Part shown: positions 1-11,489 of the stretch, piece by piece | Layout: the number at the start of each line of letters is the position of its first letter | Numbering within the stretch: the first letter of the stretch is position 1 | Source: Hyposmocoma kahamanoa | Taxonomy: Eukaryota > Arthropoda > Insecta > Lepidoptera > Cosmopterigidae | DNA: 64,000 nucleotides | Assembly (NCBI RefSeq): GCF_003589595.1 | Contig: NW_020656077.1 | Location: forward strand, 8,795,357-8,859,356 | Direction: 5' to 3' | The notes under the pieces: generated by a model | Told to the model about the DNA's origin: nothing | Databases searched by the model: none | Seen by the model: the letters and a program-made list of their open reading frames with translations, nothing else | Translations under genes and position numbers: made by a program

Positions 1-340
1 TAAACTACTTTAGAGAGGGTATCATTAATACGGTCATAGTTAATGTCCTTCTGTGAAACGGTGATGCTCCAGAAAGAGGTCGCCGAGCGTTATCGGGAGA
101 GGGCTTCACGGCTGCGGGCGTTCGGAGCGAAGCCGCGACGAGGACGACGTGGCGGTGTAGCTCCTCCTAGGTGCTGGGGGGTTCAGGTGCGCAAAGTCGA
201 TCCCGGACGTCTCCCACTAGAGCACCCAAGACGGTCACCGTGGGGTTTTAGCCGGTAGAAGTCCAGCATAACATAGATATCCTAGGGGGATTTCCCCACG
301 AAAAAAAAGTTTACAACCCTCGGAAAACGTGTGAAGTACC
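1..340 (+). mobile_element. Probable 3' tail of a non-LTR retrotransposon
   Basis: A GC- and arginine-rich reading frame at 43-258 ends in RRSPWGFSR and a stop. It is followed by a short untranslated stretch and an A-run at about 301-308. This resembles the C-terminus plus 3' UTR of R1- or Jockey-like LINEs in Lepidoptera, but I cannot assign a family. The start lies outside the window or is lost. The base composition is clearly richer in GC than the flanks. Confidence 0.4.
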
Positions 341-429
341 CACACCCGCATTTGGCCTGGGTGGCGGATTATGGCCTAAACCGTCGCCAAAGTACAATGT
401 GATGAAATTCTGGCAAGCACTTTTATTTT

Positions 430-975
430 TTTATAATACCGAGTGACGGGACGAACAAGTAATGCAGCTGGTGGTAAGCCTACCCATAACAGTTGCAGTG
501 ACACTTAGGGCGCGTTCAAATAAGCCGCTGTTCTAAGCGCTGCAGCCGCGCGGCGGCCATGTCACCGTCGCGCTGCTGAAGTGCGGCCAAATTTTCCCAT
601 CCCTTTTTTTACCCAGTCGATTGCAATAACTGGCGGAACTGCTATCCCACATTACAGGGTGTTGTTTTACATTCTCTATAAATTCTTCAATTCGATTTTC
701 ATCCCTCGAGGTTAATTTGAAAAATTTATATGTACACCTCACTAACCCTGACTGCAACCGACCGTGACTGCAGCGCTTCTAGAAACTGTATGAAAAGTGA
801 TTGAGTGAGTGAGTGAAGCTGGCACTGCCCCTGTGCCCGTCACCCTGGGACATAAGTTGACAAGTCCCAAGTGCCTGTAATTTCACCAGCACCCTTACCC
901 TTCAAAGCCGAAACTACTTGGCGGCAGAAATAGGTAAGGTGGCAGTACTTCCATGGACGAAATCATTCACAAGGG
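430..975 (-). repeat. RB repeat, reverse orientation, split by a GC-rich insertion
   Basis: Two pieces of RB (about 430-512 and 819-975) are in the right order for one reverse copy. Bases 513-818, with a GC-rich core near 530-590, interrupt it. I do not recognise the insertion. The 5' head of RB (reverse of agtagcagtagagctcc) ends near 975, about 243 bases before the first fucosyltransferase start codon. Confidence 0.6.
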
Positions 976-1217
976 GCTCTACTGCTACTTAAAGTACTTT
1001 AGTCCTTACTAGTACTTTAGTCTAAGCCAAAATTATTAAAATCAATAACCATCACAATTCTTAATGAAATTTTGTGTGAATGGATCTATTATACGTGAAT
1101 TCTTTATTGTTCTTTTTACAATCTCAGTTACTTTTAGCTAAAATTAAGCCAGAATAGGACAGTTTGAGAGACGAGTAAGGCGCAAATAAACATTAACTGT
1201 TATATATTAAATTCAAA

Positions 1218-2839
1218 ATGGCTAATTACAACCGAAAATGCAGTTGCATTCCAAAGACACTGGCATGCCAGGTTATTGCTGTGATAATAAACATTTTTTG
1301 TCAAAACAGTACAGCGTTTAAGGAAGATGGTATAATTTATGTACTACTTTGGACGTCAAGGCATGATACGCCGTTCGTTTACTTGGAAACTGGAAGACAA
1401 GCCTTTATCAAAAGAAACTGCACCTTCCAGAACTGTTACATAACAGATAAAGTTTCATACCTCCGTGATATTTTAGACTTCGACGTCATCATATTCAACA
1501 GATACAATATGCATAGAAATATGCCGATACCAACCAAACGGTCCGAGACCCAGAATTATATTTTCGCATCTGAAGAACCCGCGGGATTACATAAAATACC
1601 TAGGAAGTTTAACAAGTGGTTTAACTTAACCTGGACGTATAAATTAGATTCTGATGCTGTTCTTCCCTATATCGTTATAAAGAACGACCGTGATGAGATA
1701 ATAGGACCTAAAAAGAATATGCATTGGATCGACATCAAGGACATGAATGATACAAGTGAATATGTAAGGAACAAATTGCGAAAGAAACGCATCGCTGCTG
1801 CGTGGTTTGTATCCAACTGTGAAGCAAATGAGCGTCTACAGTTTGGCCTTGAATTGGAGAGAGAATTGGCTAAATATGACCACCGTTTGGATATTTACGG
1901 TAATTGCGGAGACAAATTTTGTCCAACCAATGGAAATGAAGATATGGACGAATGTTACGCTCTAGTTGAATCCTTTTATTACTTTTATTTGGCTTTTGAG
2001 AATACTTTCTGCCAAGACTACGTCACTGAAAAGATATTGACTGGTTTGGAGCACTTTTCAGTGCCTGTTGTTTTTGGAGGCGCAAATTATACGAGGTAAG
2101 TTCGCCTTTTGTTACTCTATAAGGAAGTCACTACACTTAAGACGCGGAATCGGCTTGAGCTGGCCACAAAAAATAAAGCTTTTTCGTCAACGCAACAAGA
2201 ACGAAAAAGACGTTATTCGTTTCGTCTGTGTCGAGTCGCGTCTTCAACAGCTTCTTTTATGTTCTTATAGTATGAACATAAAGATTTCTGTGACCAGCTC
2301 AAGCCGTCTGCTTCGGCAAATGTGGTGATACCCGAAATAACAGTGTAGAGGGTGAATGTCGAAACATACCTGTAATAAACTTCAGTATTTTTTGTCAATA
2401 TTATCACATTCTTGTAAATAAAAATTGTGGACAATAAGCAAACAATCGAACACCTTAATATGATTTTAGTTTTATGCCGGAAGGAACTTTCTTAAGAGCT
2501 CATACTCTGGGACCAGCTAAATTAGCAAAAGAGATGGTGGATATTATACATTACAAGAAAAAATACTACGACTTCTTTAAATGGCACGGGTATTACAGTT
2601 TTCATCACACCGCAGAAAATAACTACTTTTATCAAATCTGTGGATTTTGTGAAATGCTAAACAACAAGACGCTCATGCAAAAGAAAAAAACTTATAATAC
2701 CAACTTGTGGTGGAACGAATGGTATCACGGCCTTCCACCTGATGATAACAAAATGTACCTTTTGATCGACGAAGAAAAATCAAAGTCAGGCATAGTTGAA
2801 TTCGTATCGAACGTATATAATTACATTTTTGATTCTTGA
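1218..2839 (+). CDS. GT10 alpha-1,3-fucosyltransferase-like protein, gene A (2 exons)
   Basis: The coding sequence joins 1218-2095 and 2470-2839 (1248 nt, 415 aa). The donor is ag|gtaagt and the acceptor attttag|t, splitting codon 293. Predicted role: GDP-fucose-dependent transfer of fucose to glycans in the Golgi lumen. The protein has a short cytosolic tail, a hydrophobic anchor at about residues 14-30, then a lumenal catalytic domain. Family hallmarks are RSETQNYIFAS (109-118), FNLTWTYKLDSD (135-146), FYLAFENTFCQDYVTEK (256-272) and VPVVFGGANY (282-291), continued in exon 2 by FMPEGTF. Potential N-glycosylation sites are N67, N136, N177 and N290. The length suits the family and no stops interrupt it. 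The start ATG has a favourable context (caaaATGG). Codon 293 becomes Ser here but Arg in gene B. The family is clear; linkage specificity (core alpha-1,3 versus other) cannot be read from sequence. Confidence 0.9.
2151..2306. repeat. Inverted repeat inside intron A
   Basis: cggcttgagctggcca at 2151 onward is matched in reverse by tgaccagctcaagccg ending at 2306. A second small stem lies within it (ttatgttc...gaacataa). It could be a tiny foldback MITE or simply an intronic stem-loop. It is absent from the intron of gene B. Confidence 0.45.
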
Positions 2840-2994
2840 AGTAACATTGTTACAAACTATGAACTTACGCAGCTACACTTATTTGAAATTATATTGTCAT
2901 ATCCGCTCACGCGATGCGCTCATCCTACCGCAAAATGGCGGCTATTTGGTTTCGCAAATTAGAAAAGGATTCAGTTTAAATACAAGTTTTTATA

Positions 2995-3000
2995 AATAAA
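2995..3000 (+). promoter_or_regulatory. Polyadenylation signal candidate for gene A
   Basis: AATAAA lies 156 bases after the stop codon of gene A, in AT-rich sequence. It is the first canonical hexamer downstream. No equally close hexamer is seen after gene B. Confidence 0.5.
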
Positions 3001-4189
3001 AATTATTATTCTGCATTGCTAAATAAATACCCACCAAACTACAACAAAAACATCTCAAATAAAATGCAGTAATATACCTCAAATCCTGCACTTAAAAAAC
3101 ACTAATGAAATTTTTGGTGTACTTGGGTAAATATGATAATATTCCGTTTGAGTGGTTCTAACGTTTACCATGAAATTACTCCTTAAAGTATAGTTTATAA
3201 ACATTTATATTCAGGGTAAACTTAAAAAACGCTACTTACGGTATGTTTTCAATATGTCAGGTCACTTACGTTTGTCGAATCTGTACGGAATGATTATATA
3301 TTATTGTACCTGATTTTATACTATTGTTTTTGTTACAGTTCTTTCTTTTCCTTCACATGTTGCCTACTGTTAAAGCTTATACAATATATGGTGTGAACCG
3401 AGCGTTACTTTCTAGAACCACCCCCCACCCCCCGCCCCCCACAGAATTCCCAAACCAGAACCAAGTTAGAAAAGTTCATTTCACCCCACGGTACAAATCA
3501 TTGGGCGACTGAGGTTGTCAAAAATATCGTTCGCATATCATTTTTTTAGGTCATTGACCGAGTTCATTTTGTGAAATTCAACAATGTCTTTTCTTTATTT
3601 ACGAACCATGTGCCAGAGTCAGGTGCCTATGGTAAATGTAAAACGGTCACTGTGACACAAGGCTGTGCTTAGTGCAGTACACCGATCTTTTCGTTGGTTA
3701 AAATGATCAAGTGAGAGCAATCGCTTCAGTTTTTTTAAACCATCATCCTGATGAATTAGATGCTTATAACAAATGACACTATTGTACGAAACATTACAAA
3801 TTAAGGTCATAGATACACACCGCCACGAAACGTGTCAGATCAACATTTTGCTGACACGATAACAGTGAGCGGTTAGACATGGGGATTTATTTAAAGATAA
3901 GAAGTTAGTTAGCCTTTATCAACAAAGGTTAACCTTTGTAGAAGTTTAAATTTATCAGATTTAAGTTTCAGGTGCCAACAAACTGCATGTAACTCACCGG
4001 CTAAAGTTGGCAGCAACTTTAGCCGGTGAGTTATATCTGAAACGGCTTTCAAAAATAATGTCACAAAGTGTATTATAATTTTAACCTTATCTTGCAAATA
4101 TTCTTCTTAAATACAGCTTATCAGATTGGGGTTGATTTATATGTATTTTTCTAAGAGATCAACTGACGAGACGATACGCCTATTCGTAA
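3001..4189. other. Intergenic spacer between the fucosyltransferase genes
   Basis: No convincing gene is present. It contains a C-run at 3420-3442, and an imperfect direct and inverted repeat around 3990-4036 (two copies of ctaaagttg/caactttag beside ccggtgagtta). The segment near 3300-3360 resembles the pre-A-tail part of the repeat at 31190-31740. Confidence 0.5.
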
Positions 4190-4331
4190 CAATTACACAG
4201 AGAGGCACTTGTAGTTTCACCCTTACTACCCTACAAAACTGAAATGTAGTAATGTTCACATTAGTGCTTGGTGGCAGAAATAGATACGGTGGCTGTTAGT
4301 CGTCTTCCCCGGACAAATTCTCTGACAATGG
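4190..4331 (-). repeat. RB repeat fragment upstream of gene B
   Basis: A reverse fragment with the RB landmarks ttggtggcagaaatag and gacaaattctctgacaa. It ends about 253 bases before the gene B start codon. That distance is close to the 243 bases between the RB copy at 819-975 and gene A, so the element probably predates the gene duplication. Confidence 0.6.
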
Positions 4332-4583
4332 TGATCAGTGATTAGTCATATGAAAACAAGTGCTTTTTGTCTATGAAAACAAACAGCTTTTTTGTTCAAT
4401 TTTAATTTTCCTTTCTTTATATGAATGGACTTAAAATACGAGTTTTTATGAATGGACTTGTTGATTCGTGAATTATCATTGTTCTTTTTTTCTTTCGCGC
4501 TTGAAGTAATAAAACGAGTATACGTGATTAGTGGTAGGCAAGTGGTGAGCCACAAACGGTAATTCATAGTTACGAAATTTAAA

Positions 4584-6889
4584 ATGACTGATAGAAAAGA
4601 ACAAAATTCTTGGAGTACCCTAAAAGTGGCATATCAAGTATTGGCTATATTAATCAATACTTGTTGCCTAACAGCTTTAACGACTAAAGAAGACGGTGTA
4701 ATTTATGCATTATTATGGACGTCTAAATATGATACACCATTCATCTACTTGGAAACTGGACGACAAGCCTTCATCAGAAGAAATTGCACATTCCAGAACT
4801 GTTACTTAACTGACAAAGTTTCCTACCTTCATGACATTTTAGATTTTGACGTAATAATATTCAACAGATTAGGTATGTATAGGCATATGAAGATACCAAC
4901 CAAACGATCCGAGACCCAGAATTATATTTTTGCATCAGTGGAGCCCGCGGGTATGCATAAAATACCCACGAAATACAACAAGTGGTTTAATTTGACATGG
5001 ACCTACAAACTAGATTCTGATACCGTGTTTCCATATATCGTTATAAAGAACGACCGTGATGAGATAATAGGGCCCAAAAAGAATATGCATTGGATTGACA
5101 TCAAGGACATGAATGATACAAGTGAATATGTAAGGAGTAAATTGCGGAAGAAACGCTTTGCTGCTGCGTGGTTTGTGTCCAATTGTGAAGCAAACGAACG
5201 TCTACAGTTTGCCCGTGAATTGCAGACAGAATTGGCTAAATATGACCACCGTTTGGATATTTACGGCAATTGCGGAGACAAATTTTGTCCAACCAACGGA
5301 AATGAAGATATGGACGAATGTTACGCTCTAGTTGAATCCTTTTATTACTTCTATTTGGCTTTTGAGAATACTTTCTGCGAAGACTACGTCACTGAAAAGA
5401 TATTGACTGGCTTGGAGCACTTTTCAGTGCCTGTTGTTTTTGGAGGCGCAAACTACACCAGGTTAGTTCGTCATTACTTACTAGTTACACAAATTTTACC
5501 ACCATCATTAACTAATTACATGCCTCCTTTAAAGAAACGGTTTTGTAATCTGTTCTCAATAAATATGTAATTGTTTAGGTACATATGACCTCATTTTGGG
5601 TCCCACTTTTGTTTTTATTTGATCAAAGTAACTCACTTCTCGTCTGCAATACCTTGTAGACAGTGTCCTTGAAGTAGTGCCTGCTGCCAGCGATGACCTA
5701 CGGGTCTTGGAAGTGGTTACTTACTATGGGCCTCACAAAACAGCTCGAAATCACGATCATTTGCTCGGTATTTCTGTACGTGATCGAGCAGAAATGAGGA
5801 GCTCGTTAGAAGAACGAAAGTCATCGACGTAGCTCCAAGGATTAGCAAGTTGAAGTGGACAGGGCACATAGCTCGTAGAACTGACGGTCATTGGGACAGA
5901 AAGATTCTTGAATGGAGACCACGAACCGGAAAGCGTTCAGTGGGACGACCCGCTACTAGATGGACGGATGATCTGATAAAGGGGTGAGTAACCGATGGAT
6001 ACATGCCACGTCCGATCAGCTAGTCTGACAATCTTTGGAAGAAGCCTATGTTCAGCTGTGGACGTCTTCCGACTGATAATATGATGATGAGGATGGTGAC
6101 GATGAACTCAGTCTCGGTCATCGCTCCACATTTAAGGTACATTTTCCCAGCGATGTTTTTTATTGAAAATTTAACATGGCCAACTTTGACGGCCTCGGTG
6201 GTTGATTGACTTGCATACCGGTTTTCATGGTGACGCCATCTCTGGTCCCGGGTTCGATCCCCGGACGGGTCAATGTAAAAAACTTTTCAATATTGTCTAG
6301 CATCTGGTTGTTTGTGGTACCGTCGTTGTTTCCCATTTTCGTAACACAAGTGGTTTAGTTACTTACTTTGGGATCAGAGCAACGTATGTTTTATATTTAT
6401 TACTATTTCTCTTCTTCTCGCTTAGTGTTTATTGTATTTATGAAACCGTATGCAGTAATTAGTACCTTTATAATTACAAAGCATATAGGTATAAAATTTT
6501 CGTGTATTTTTGTTTTTAGATTCATGCCTGAAGGAACTTTTATACGTGCCCATACATTAAGTGCAGCTGAATTGGCGAAAGAGATGGGGGACATAATACA
6601 CGACAAGAAAAGGTACTATGACTTCTTCAAATGGCATGGATATTACAGTTTTCACCACACCGCAGAAAATAACTACTTTTACCAAATATGTGGACTATGT
6701 GAAATGCTCAACAATAAGTCTCTAATGCAAAAGAAAAAAGCTTATAATACTAATTTGTGGTGGAACGAATGGTATAACGGCCTTCCACCCGATGACACTA
6801 AAATGCACCTTTTAATTGACGAAGAAAAATCAAAATCTGGAATAGTTGAATTGGTATCAGACATATATAATTACGTTTTTGATTCTTGA
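4584..6889 (+). CDS. GT10 alpha-1,3-fucosyltransferase-like protein, gene B (2 exons)
   Basis: The coding sequence joins 4584-5461 and 6520-6889 (1248 nt, 415 aa), exactly the length of gene A. The intron sits in the same codon with the same phase (donor ag|gttagt, acceptor tttttag|a). The protein has an N-terminal anchor (residues about 14-31), EPAG near 120, FNLTWTYKLDSD, then AFENTFCEDYVTEK and VPVVFGGANYTRFMPEG across the splice junction. It should catalyse the same GDP-fucose transfer as gene A; differences concentrate in the stem and the first 160 residues, which may alter acceptor choice. The intron is 1058 nt against 374 in gene A, enlarged by an RTE remnant and a SINE. Exon 1 read-through would end at a stop at 5568-5570. 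An in-frame ORF reaching back to 6368 is intronic and does not replace the acceptor. Confidence 0.9.
5760..6085 (+). pseudogene. RTE-type LINE remnant (C-terminal end) in intron B
   Basis: Broken plus-strand frames read IRNEEIRRRTKV-like, then LKWTGHIARRTDGHW and GKRSVGRPATRWTDDLI. This is the typical C-terminal tail of RTE-clade reverse transcriptases. It ends in a gatgatgaggatggtgacgatg tract, as RTE 3' ends often do. Several frameshifts and the lack of RT catalytic motifs mark it as dead. Confidence 0.7.
6188..6275 (+). mobile_element. tRNA-derived SINE fragment in intron B
   Basis: Near 6188 there is ggcctcggtggttga, followed by cccgggttcgatccccgg at about 6247-6264, an excellent RNA polymerase III B-box. 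There is no cloverleaf fit, so it is a SINE head, not a tRNA gene. Confidence 0.6.
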
Positions 6890-7393
6890 GTCAAAGGAAT
6901 TAAGTATATTATTGAAAACCCCATAGACTAAGTAGGTGGCTAAATTCAGGAATGCATTACTTTTTCATACTCGTATCTTACAAAGAGCCATTATTTAGGA
7001 GATGGAAAAATTTTCTATTTATTTTAAATTTCTTGTCAAGGGGGTTGGATGCATTAACTTTACGAATAGGTAAAAACCAGTGTGTGAATACGAAGGTAAT
7101 GTAATGTGAAATCGGCTTGCAACATGTGTACATACAATCCATTTCTTGCAATTCAGTAACTTTGCTCTTTAAGATACGAGTTTGAGAAAGTTAGTCGAAT
7201 ATATAAAAAGCAATTAGCGTCATAAGACGACCACCAATAGATGCCAGAAATACGATGCTCCTGGCGCATTGTCATTTGTAAAATATGAAATTTAGCGATT
7301 TTCGAGATCGAGAAATTAATCCATTTTTCCAGATCTGGATCGCGGTTGACCGTGGTACTTGTCTATGCTACTTAAATAATTGTAACTTTTTAT
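6890..7393. other. Gene B 3' flank, no feature recognised
   Basis: AT-rich sequence with no reading frame of interest. No AATAAA hexamer occurs before the M1 insertion, so the gene B transcript end is not defined here. Confidence 0.5.
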
Positions 7394-7662
7394 CATTGAC
7401 TTACAAATAAATGGACGACGGGTCTAATACAAAAACCAGTCAACCTATTTAAACGTAGTGACATGTAAAGGAATATGAAAAAGCTAAAACGTTGAATTTA
7501 AATTGTAATGTCATCGCAGTACTGTCTAATTTTGCTTGCTTCGCTGTCAGTCGAACAAATGAAGACTAAAGCGTGAATGACGCTCTGTATACGATTTTAA
7601 CGCCCTATAAGTTCGGACACTTTTTAGCGCGGACCCGACGTCCATATAATTGTAAGTCAATG
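7394..7662 (+). mobile_element. M1 MITE, long form with a small internal deletion
   Basis: Complete TIRs, flanked by the perfect 8-bp TSD ctttttat (7386-7393 and 7663-7670). The consensus segment acgaaaaaaatgtccca near the left end is missing. Confidence 0.9.
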
Positions 7663-7670
7663 CTTTTTAT

Positions 7671-7870
7671 AATTATTATAACAAAGATCGAACACTCAGA
7701 AAAAATCGTCGGTACGTACATAAGTTCGTTCCGTGGCTTAGTTGGTATAGCGTCTGCCACGGTATGCTAGAAGACGTCGGTTTGTATTTGTATTAATATC
7801 AATAATTATAACAAACTAATGGAGTGATTTCACATAAAAAGTATTAAAATGTTACATAATAATTGAATAT
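7671..7870 (+). mobile_element. tRNA-headed SINE, degraded
   Basis: ccgtggcttagttggtatag at about 7731 is a good A-box. The B-box side is damaged (gtcggtttgtatttg). A tail with aataattataacaaact follows, shared with the SINE fragments at 32880-32990 and 58320-58425. Confidence 0.6.
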
Positions 7871-7962
7871 CAATTCAATAAAAATTTATATAACTTTTTA
7901 TTTAAAACAAAAACTGACCTCAAAAGTTTGTTTACCGGCTTTTTTTTTTAAATTACATCTGT

Positions 7963-8176
7963 TTCTTAGGTTTTCGCGATTGTTACACATAGGAAATGAA
8001 ACAATTTTTCCGGATTTAAATCGCGTAAGTATATTTGTTTTTTCAAACAAACCGAGACGTTTCGGGCCCTTTACAGTCAACCGTGACCATGAGACCTGTA
8101 AAGGGCCGGAAACGTCGGTTTGTTTGAAAAAACAAATATACGCGATTTAAATCCGGAAAAATAGTTTCATTTCCTA
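7963..8176. repeat. FB foldback element, short hairpin form
   Basis: Two arms of about 95 bases (ggttttcgcgattgttacac outward; cgtttcgggccctttacag inward) face each other around a short loop near 8070-8095. Candidate TSD acatctgttt lies at 7955-7964 and 8176-8185. The right arm stops at ttccta, about 27 bases short of the left arm. Confidence 0.7.
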
Positions 8177-9800
8177 CATCTGTTTGCCAAGATTTGTTGG
8201 AAAAGTTACCGGAAATTGCTCTAAACCGAATTACCGCTCTTGGAGGTGGAACATTTTCTTCAAATGTAACTTACTAAGACCCAGCAAAGTACAATGGGAA
8301 AAGCGCTAAACGCCCAATGTACATTAAACTAACCATTAAATATTATTATTACTAATAAATTATGGAACTCGTCTGAAATAAAAGAATTTTATTTATTTTT
8401 TTATTTCATAAAATATACTAAATATGATTACATGCTCTTGACTCAATCAAGTACGTCTTCAGTTTTTAATGAGTAACGTGTTTTTCTAGACACCCTATGG
8501 TTATATAGAATCATTAGACTGTACAGTGGGCGTTTCGTGATCATAGGGATAATATTGTCTGGGTTCGAAACACATCATATATTTTGTACATGGGGCTAAT
8601 ACGGATATACCCTCTTTCCGGCAAAAAATAATCATCAAAATCTGTTCACAAATAGCCGGAATAGACGCGATACTTGCACACAAAAAACAGTTGAATTAAG
8701 AACCTCCTCCTTTTTCGAAGTCGGTTAAAAACAATAAACATTTTTTGATCAATAAAATTTACTATACTGTATCCGAGTTTTTTCGCTTATTAACTTAGTC
8801 TTTACCCATTTATTTGGACAGGCAAAGGTGCTGCCACACAGTCTCTTCATATCTTAGTATTTTTCTAGTAACCCATTATTGCATTGTTTATTGCCCTTGT
8901 AAGAAGCCACGTCCTCGAGAGTGATGCGGAAAAGCCTTATACTGGAGCGCTTTCAAATTAAATTCTTTAAAATAACAATATAATAGCCACAGACCATATA
9001 AAAATAACTATTTGTTATACAAGGCTGCAAAGTTGTTCTAAACCTGAGCAAGAGTGGTTCAAAAATAAAATCCTGACGAGCGAAACACACAACTTTTCAG
9101 AGGAAAACGGTAGATGAAAGAAAAACAGTTGAACTGTATCAAATCAGTTTTTTTCCATTAATGCTAGATTGAGACTCGCTCATGTTTTGTTTCTTTTCAA
9201 TTTATTACAGTACAATCCAATACAAAGTACTAAAGTGAATTTGAAATCAATAAGTTTGATTTTTATATAATTTCTCTCAACAATCAAGACGTATTATATA
9301 AATGCTTACTGACTAGTTAGTTTTAACATTAAACCTTATTTGCGAGCAGCATAAAAATACCTGTATTATACCAGTCCCCAGACCGCAAAGTGTAATTACA
9401 ATCATGTTAAACTCAATATTACATAAATTAGGTGGGTTTTGAATTAACACCACATACGTTTTCTTCTTCTTTGAACTTATAATTTTATGTGATTAACGAA
9501 ATTATTTTAGTTTTTCGACAAATTAAAACAATCTAATGAAACAAAAAAATTGTGTTATTTATCAATTTAATATTAAGAATTTATATTATATAAACTTAAA
9601 GACGAATCGCGTTTAGCGTTGTCACTATTTTTTTTAACGAAAGAAAAAGTTTACCTTCGGATGCGTTCTGAATTTGTAATCCATCAATTTTTATTCTTGC
9701 TTGCACTTATAATGTTGTGTGATTATTGAATTTTTTTCTTCAACAAAAAATAATCAAAAGAAATAATATAAAGAATAAAAAGTAATAAGTACCAGGATCT
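8177..9800. other. AT-rich region with repeat fragments
   Basis: A reverse RG fragment lies at about 8500-8730 and a reverse RH fragment (gagcgaaacacacaactttt) at about 9040-9140. An RI piece lies near 9640-9740. No coding sequence is recognisable. Confidence 0.5.
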
Positions 9801-9804
9801 CGGG

Positions 9805-10015
9805 TCCGGCTACCTATTTACAGCCTTTGGAGTCAAAACCCTTGGCCCGTGCGGTCCCAGTGCCCTTCGTCTGTACAAAATTTTATCAAAAACGTTACTA
9901 GATTGTCTAGGAAACTCAAAGGCCGGCAGCTACCTTGCCCAACGCATTAGCTTAGCAATACAAAAGGGGATCGCTGCCGCATCTTGGGCACCTTGCCGCG
10001 GCCTTCACGTTACCT
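9805..10015 (+). pseudogene. LINE reverse transcriptase C-terminal remnant
   Basis: From about 9809 one frame stays open for some 68 codons and includes FGVKTLGPCGPSALRLYK and GSYLAQRISLAIQKG. This matches the C-terminal tail common to a group of non-LTR reverse transcriptases (the pattern FGPWGP..RLY..L and GSYLAQRISLAIQRG). The region is GC-rich in AT-rich surroundings and has no start or catalytic motifs. The family is uncertain. Confidence 0.5.
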
Positions 10016-10194
10016 GTATATTATCAAAATAAAAATACTACACTTGTTCTTCAACGAATTAAAATAATTTAATAAACAAAATTAGTTATCGTTGTCAATT
10101 TAATGTCAACAATAATAAGAATAAAATATACTACATATAGAATTTTTTATATTACATAAATAATGTACACGACAAATCGCGTAGTTAAACGTGT

Positions 10195-10345
10195 AATTAT
10201 ATTTTTTTCATCGAAAGATAAACTTTGGTGCACCACAGTCCATCGTGAAGTTCGAATTTCAAATACCTTTTCCACGCTAGCGTGGAATAAACGCTTTTAC
10301 GCGCACATTTCTAGTTAGAAAGAAAGCCTATCAGAGCTAGTGAGG
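10195..10345. repeat. RI dispersed repeat
   Basis: The segment with ccttttccacgctagcgtgg and gaaagaaagcctatc recurs at 19120-19310 and, reversed, at 34330-34620. It contains a small palindrome ccacgctagcgtgg. The family is unknown. Confidence 0.5.
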
Positions 10346-10938
10346 CGATAAATACATTTTTGGATAGTAATTGAAATACAGCCACTGATTGTTCTTTTAT
10401 GGTTTCGCCCGCTCGTTAAAGCCGTGCACGCTTATATTTTTGTAATGTCTAAACCTTATTGCTTACGATTACAAGGAAACACTGGATTCAAACAACGGGA
10501 TCTGCAACACCTACACACGCAACAGACCAGCCAAAAACTAACTGATATAGGTAACTACGCCTTCAGGTTTCGGGGTTTACCAAAAGATCGATTACGTTTA
10601 CCGTTCTTACGTAGGCAGTATAAACATAAGCAGTGTTAGTATAGAGAAAATGAGGAAATAATTTTGGGAAATTTCACTGAGATGTCGTTCAGAACTCTGT
10701 TCGCTATTTAAAAAGCAAAAACGTTTTTATACCATTAATTCTTAATATATTTCAATCATGTGTTACTGATTTAAAAGATTACAAGACTTGTATTTGTTTT
10801 TGTTTAACTTTTTTAACCGTTTTTAAAACACAGAAAAATAGATGAGGTAATTTTCATGTTACTTTTCTTTACATAATCCCGGTGGCAATTTTCATTATTT
10901 ACGTATTCGAGTAAATTGTTCTGAAATATTAAACAATA

Positions 10939-10995
10939 TAGGAAATGAAACTATTTTTCCGGATTTAAATCGCGTATATTTGTTTTTTCAAACAA
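10939..10995 (+). repeat. FB arm fragment
   Basis: A 57-base piece running from taggaaatgaaacta to tgttttttcaaac. It begins at the point where the right arms of the copies at 7963 and 22160 stop, so that position may be a real or recurrent element boundary. Confidence 0.6.
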
Positions 10996-11489
10996 TTACG
11001 ATTTATCCTCGGTACCTACAGGTTATTAGGACAAAAATTAGATAATTAATTATATTTATGCGTGATCGACAACTGTCACTACGGATTTTTTTTAACCCCT
11101 TTAGTTTTAGAGTTATTCCGCTAAAACGAATTTGGTACTTTTAATGCGCAAAATTCAACATCTCCTGTCGTATATCACGCGAACTTCAGGCATATATTTG
11201 TTTCACATATTTGGGCGGAGCCAACGTCAAAACATTTTTGGCATGCTCCCTCTTAAATAATAATGTAATAAATTGAAAAGAAACAAAACATAAGCGAGTC
11301 TGAATCTAGCGGTGACGAAAAACTGATTTGTTATAACTCAACTTAATCTAAGTAATAGCTGTACCGGATTTTAGGAGCGGTGGCTTCTGACACAAGTATT
11401 TTCATACTTAAAAAAAGTTCACCAGCAACTATAAATGTAACCTAGCTTAAGTTAAGTCAATAAAATTTTTTAAATTAATCTTTTTCTTT

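Noticed and set aside
6188..6275. tRNA gene candidates (also at 22903, 25886, 30160, 33160, 38690, 55970)
   Set aside because: A- and B-boxes are present but acceptor stems do not pair and SINE bodies follow, so these are tRNA-derived SINE heads.
6368..6889. A 173-residue single-exon start for the second half of gene B
   Set aside because: The first 50 residues are intronic; the tttttag acceptor at 6513-6519 and the exact match to gene A exon 2 define the exon start at 6520.
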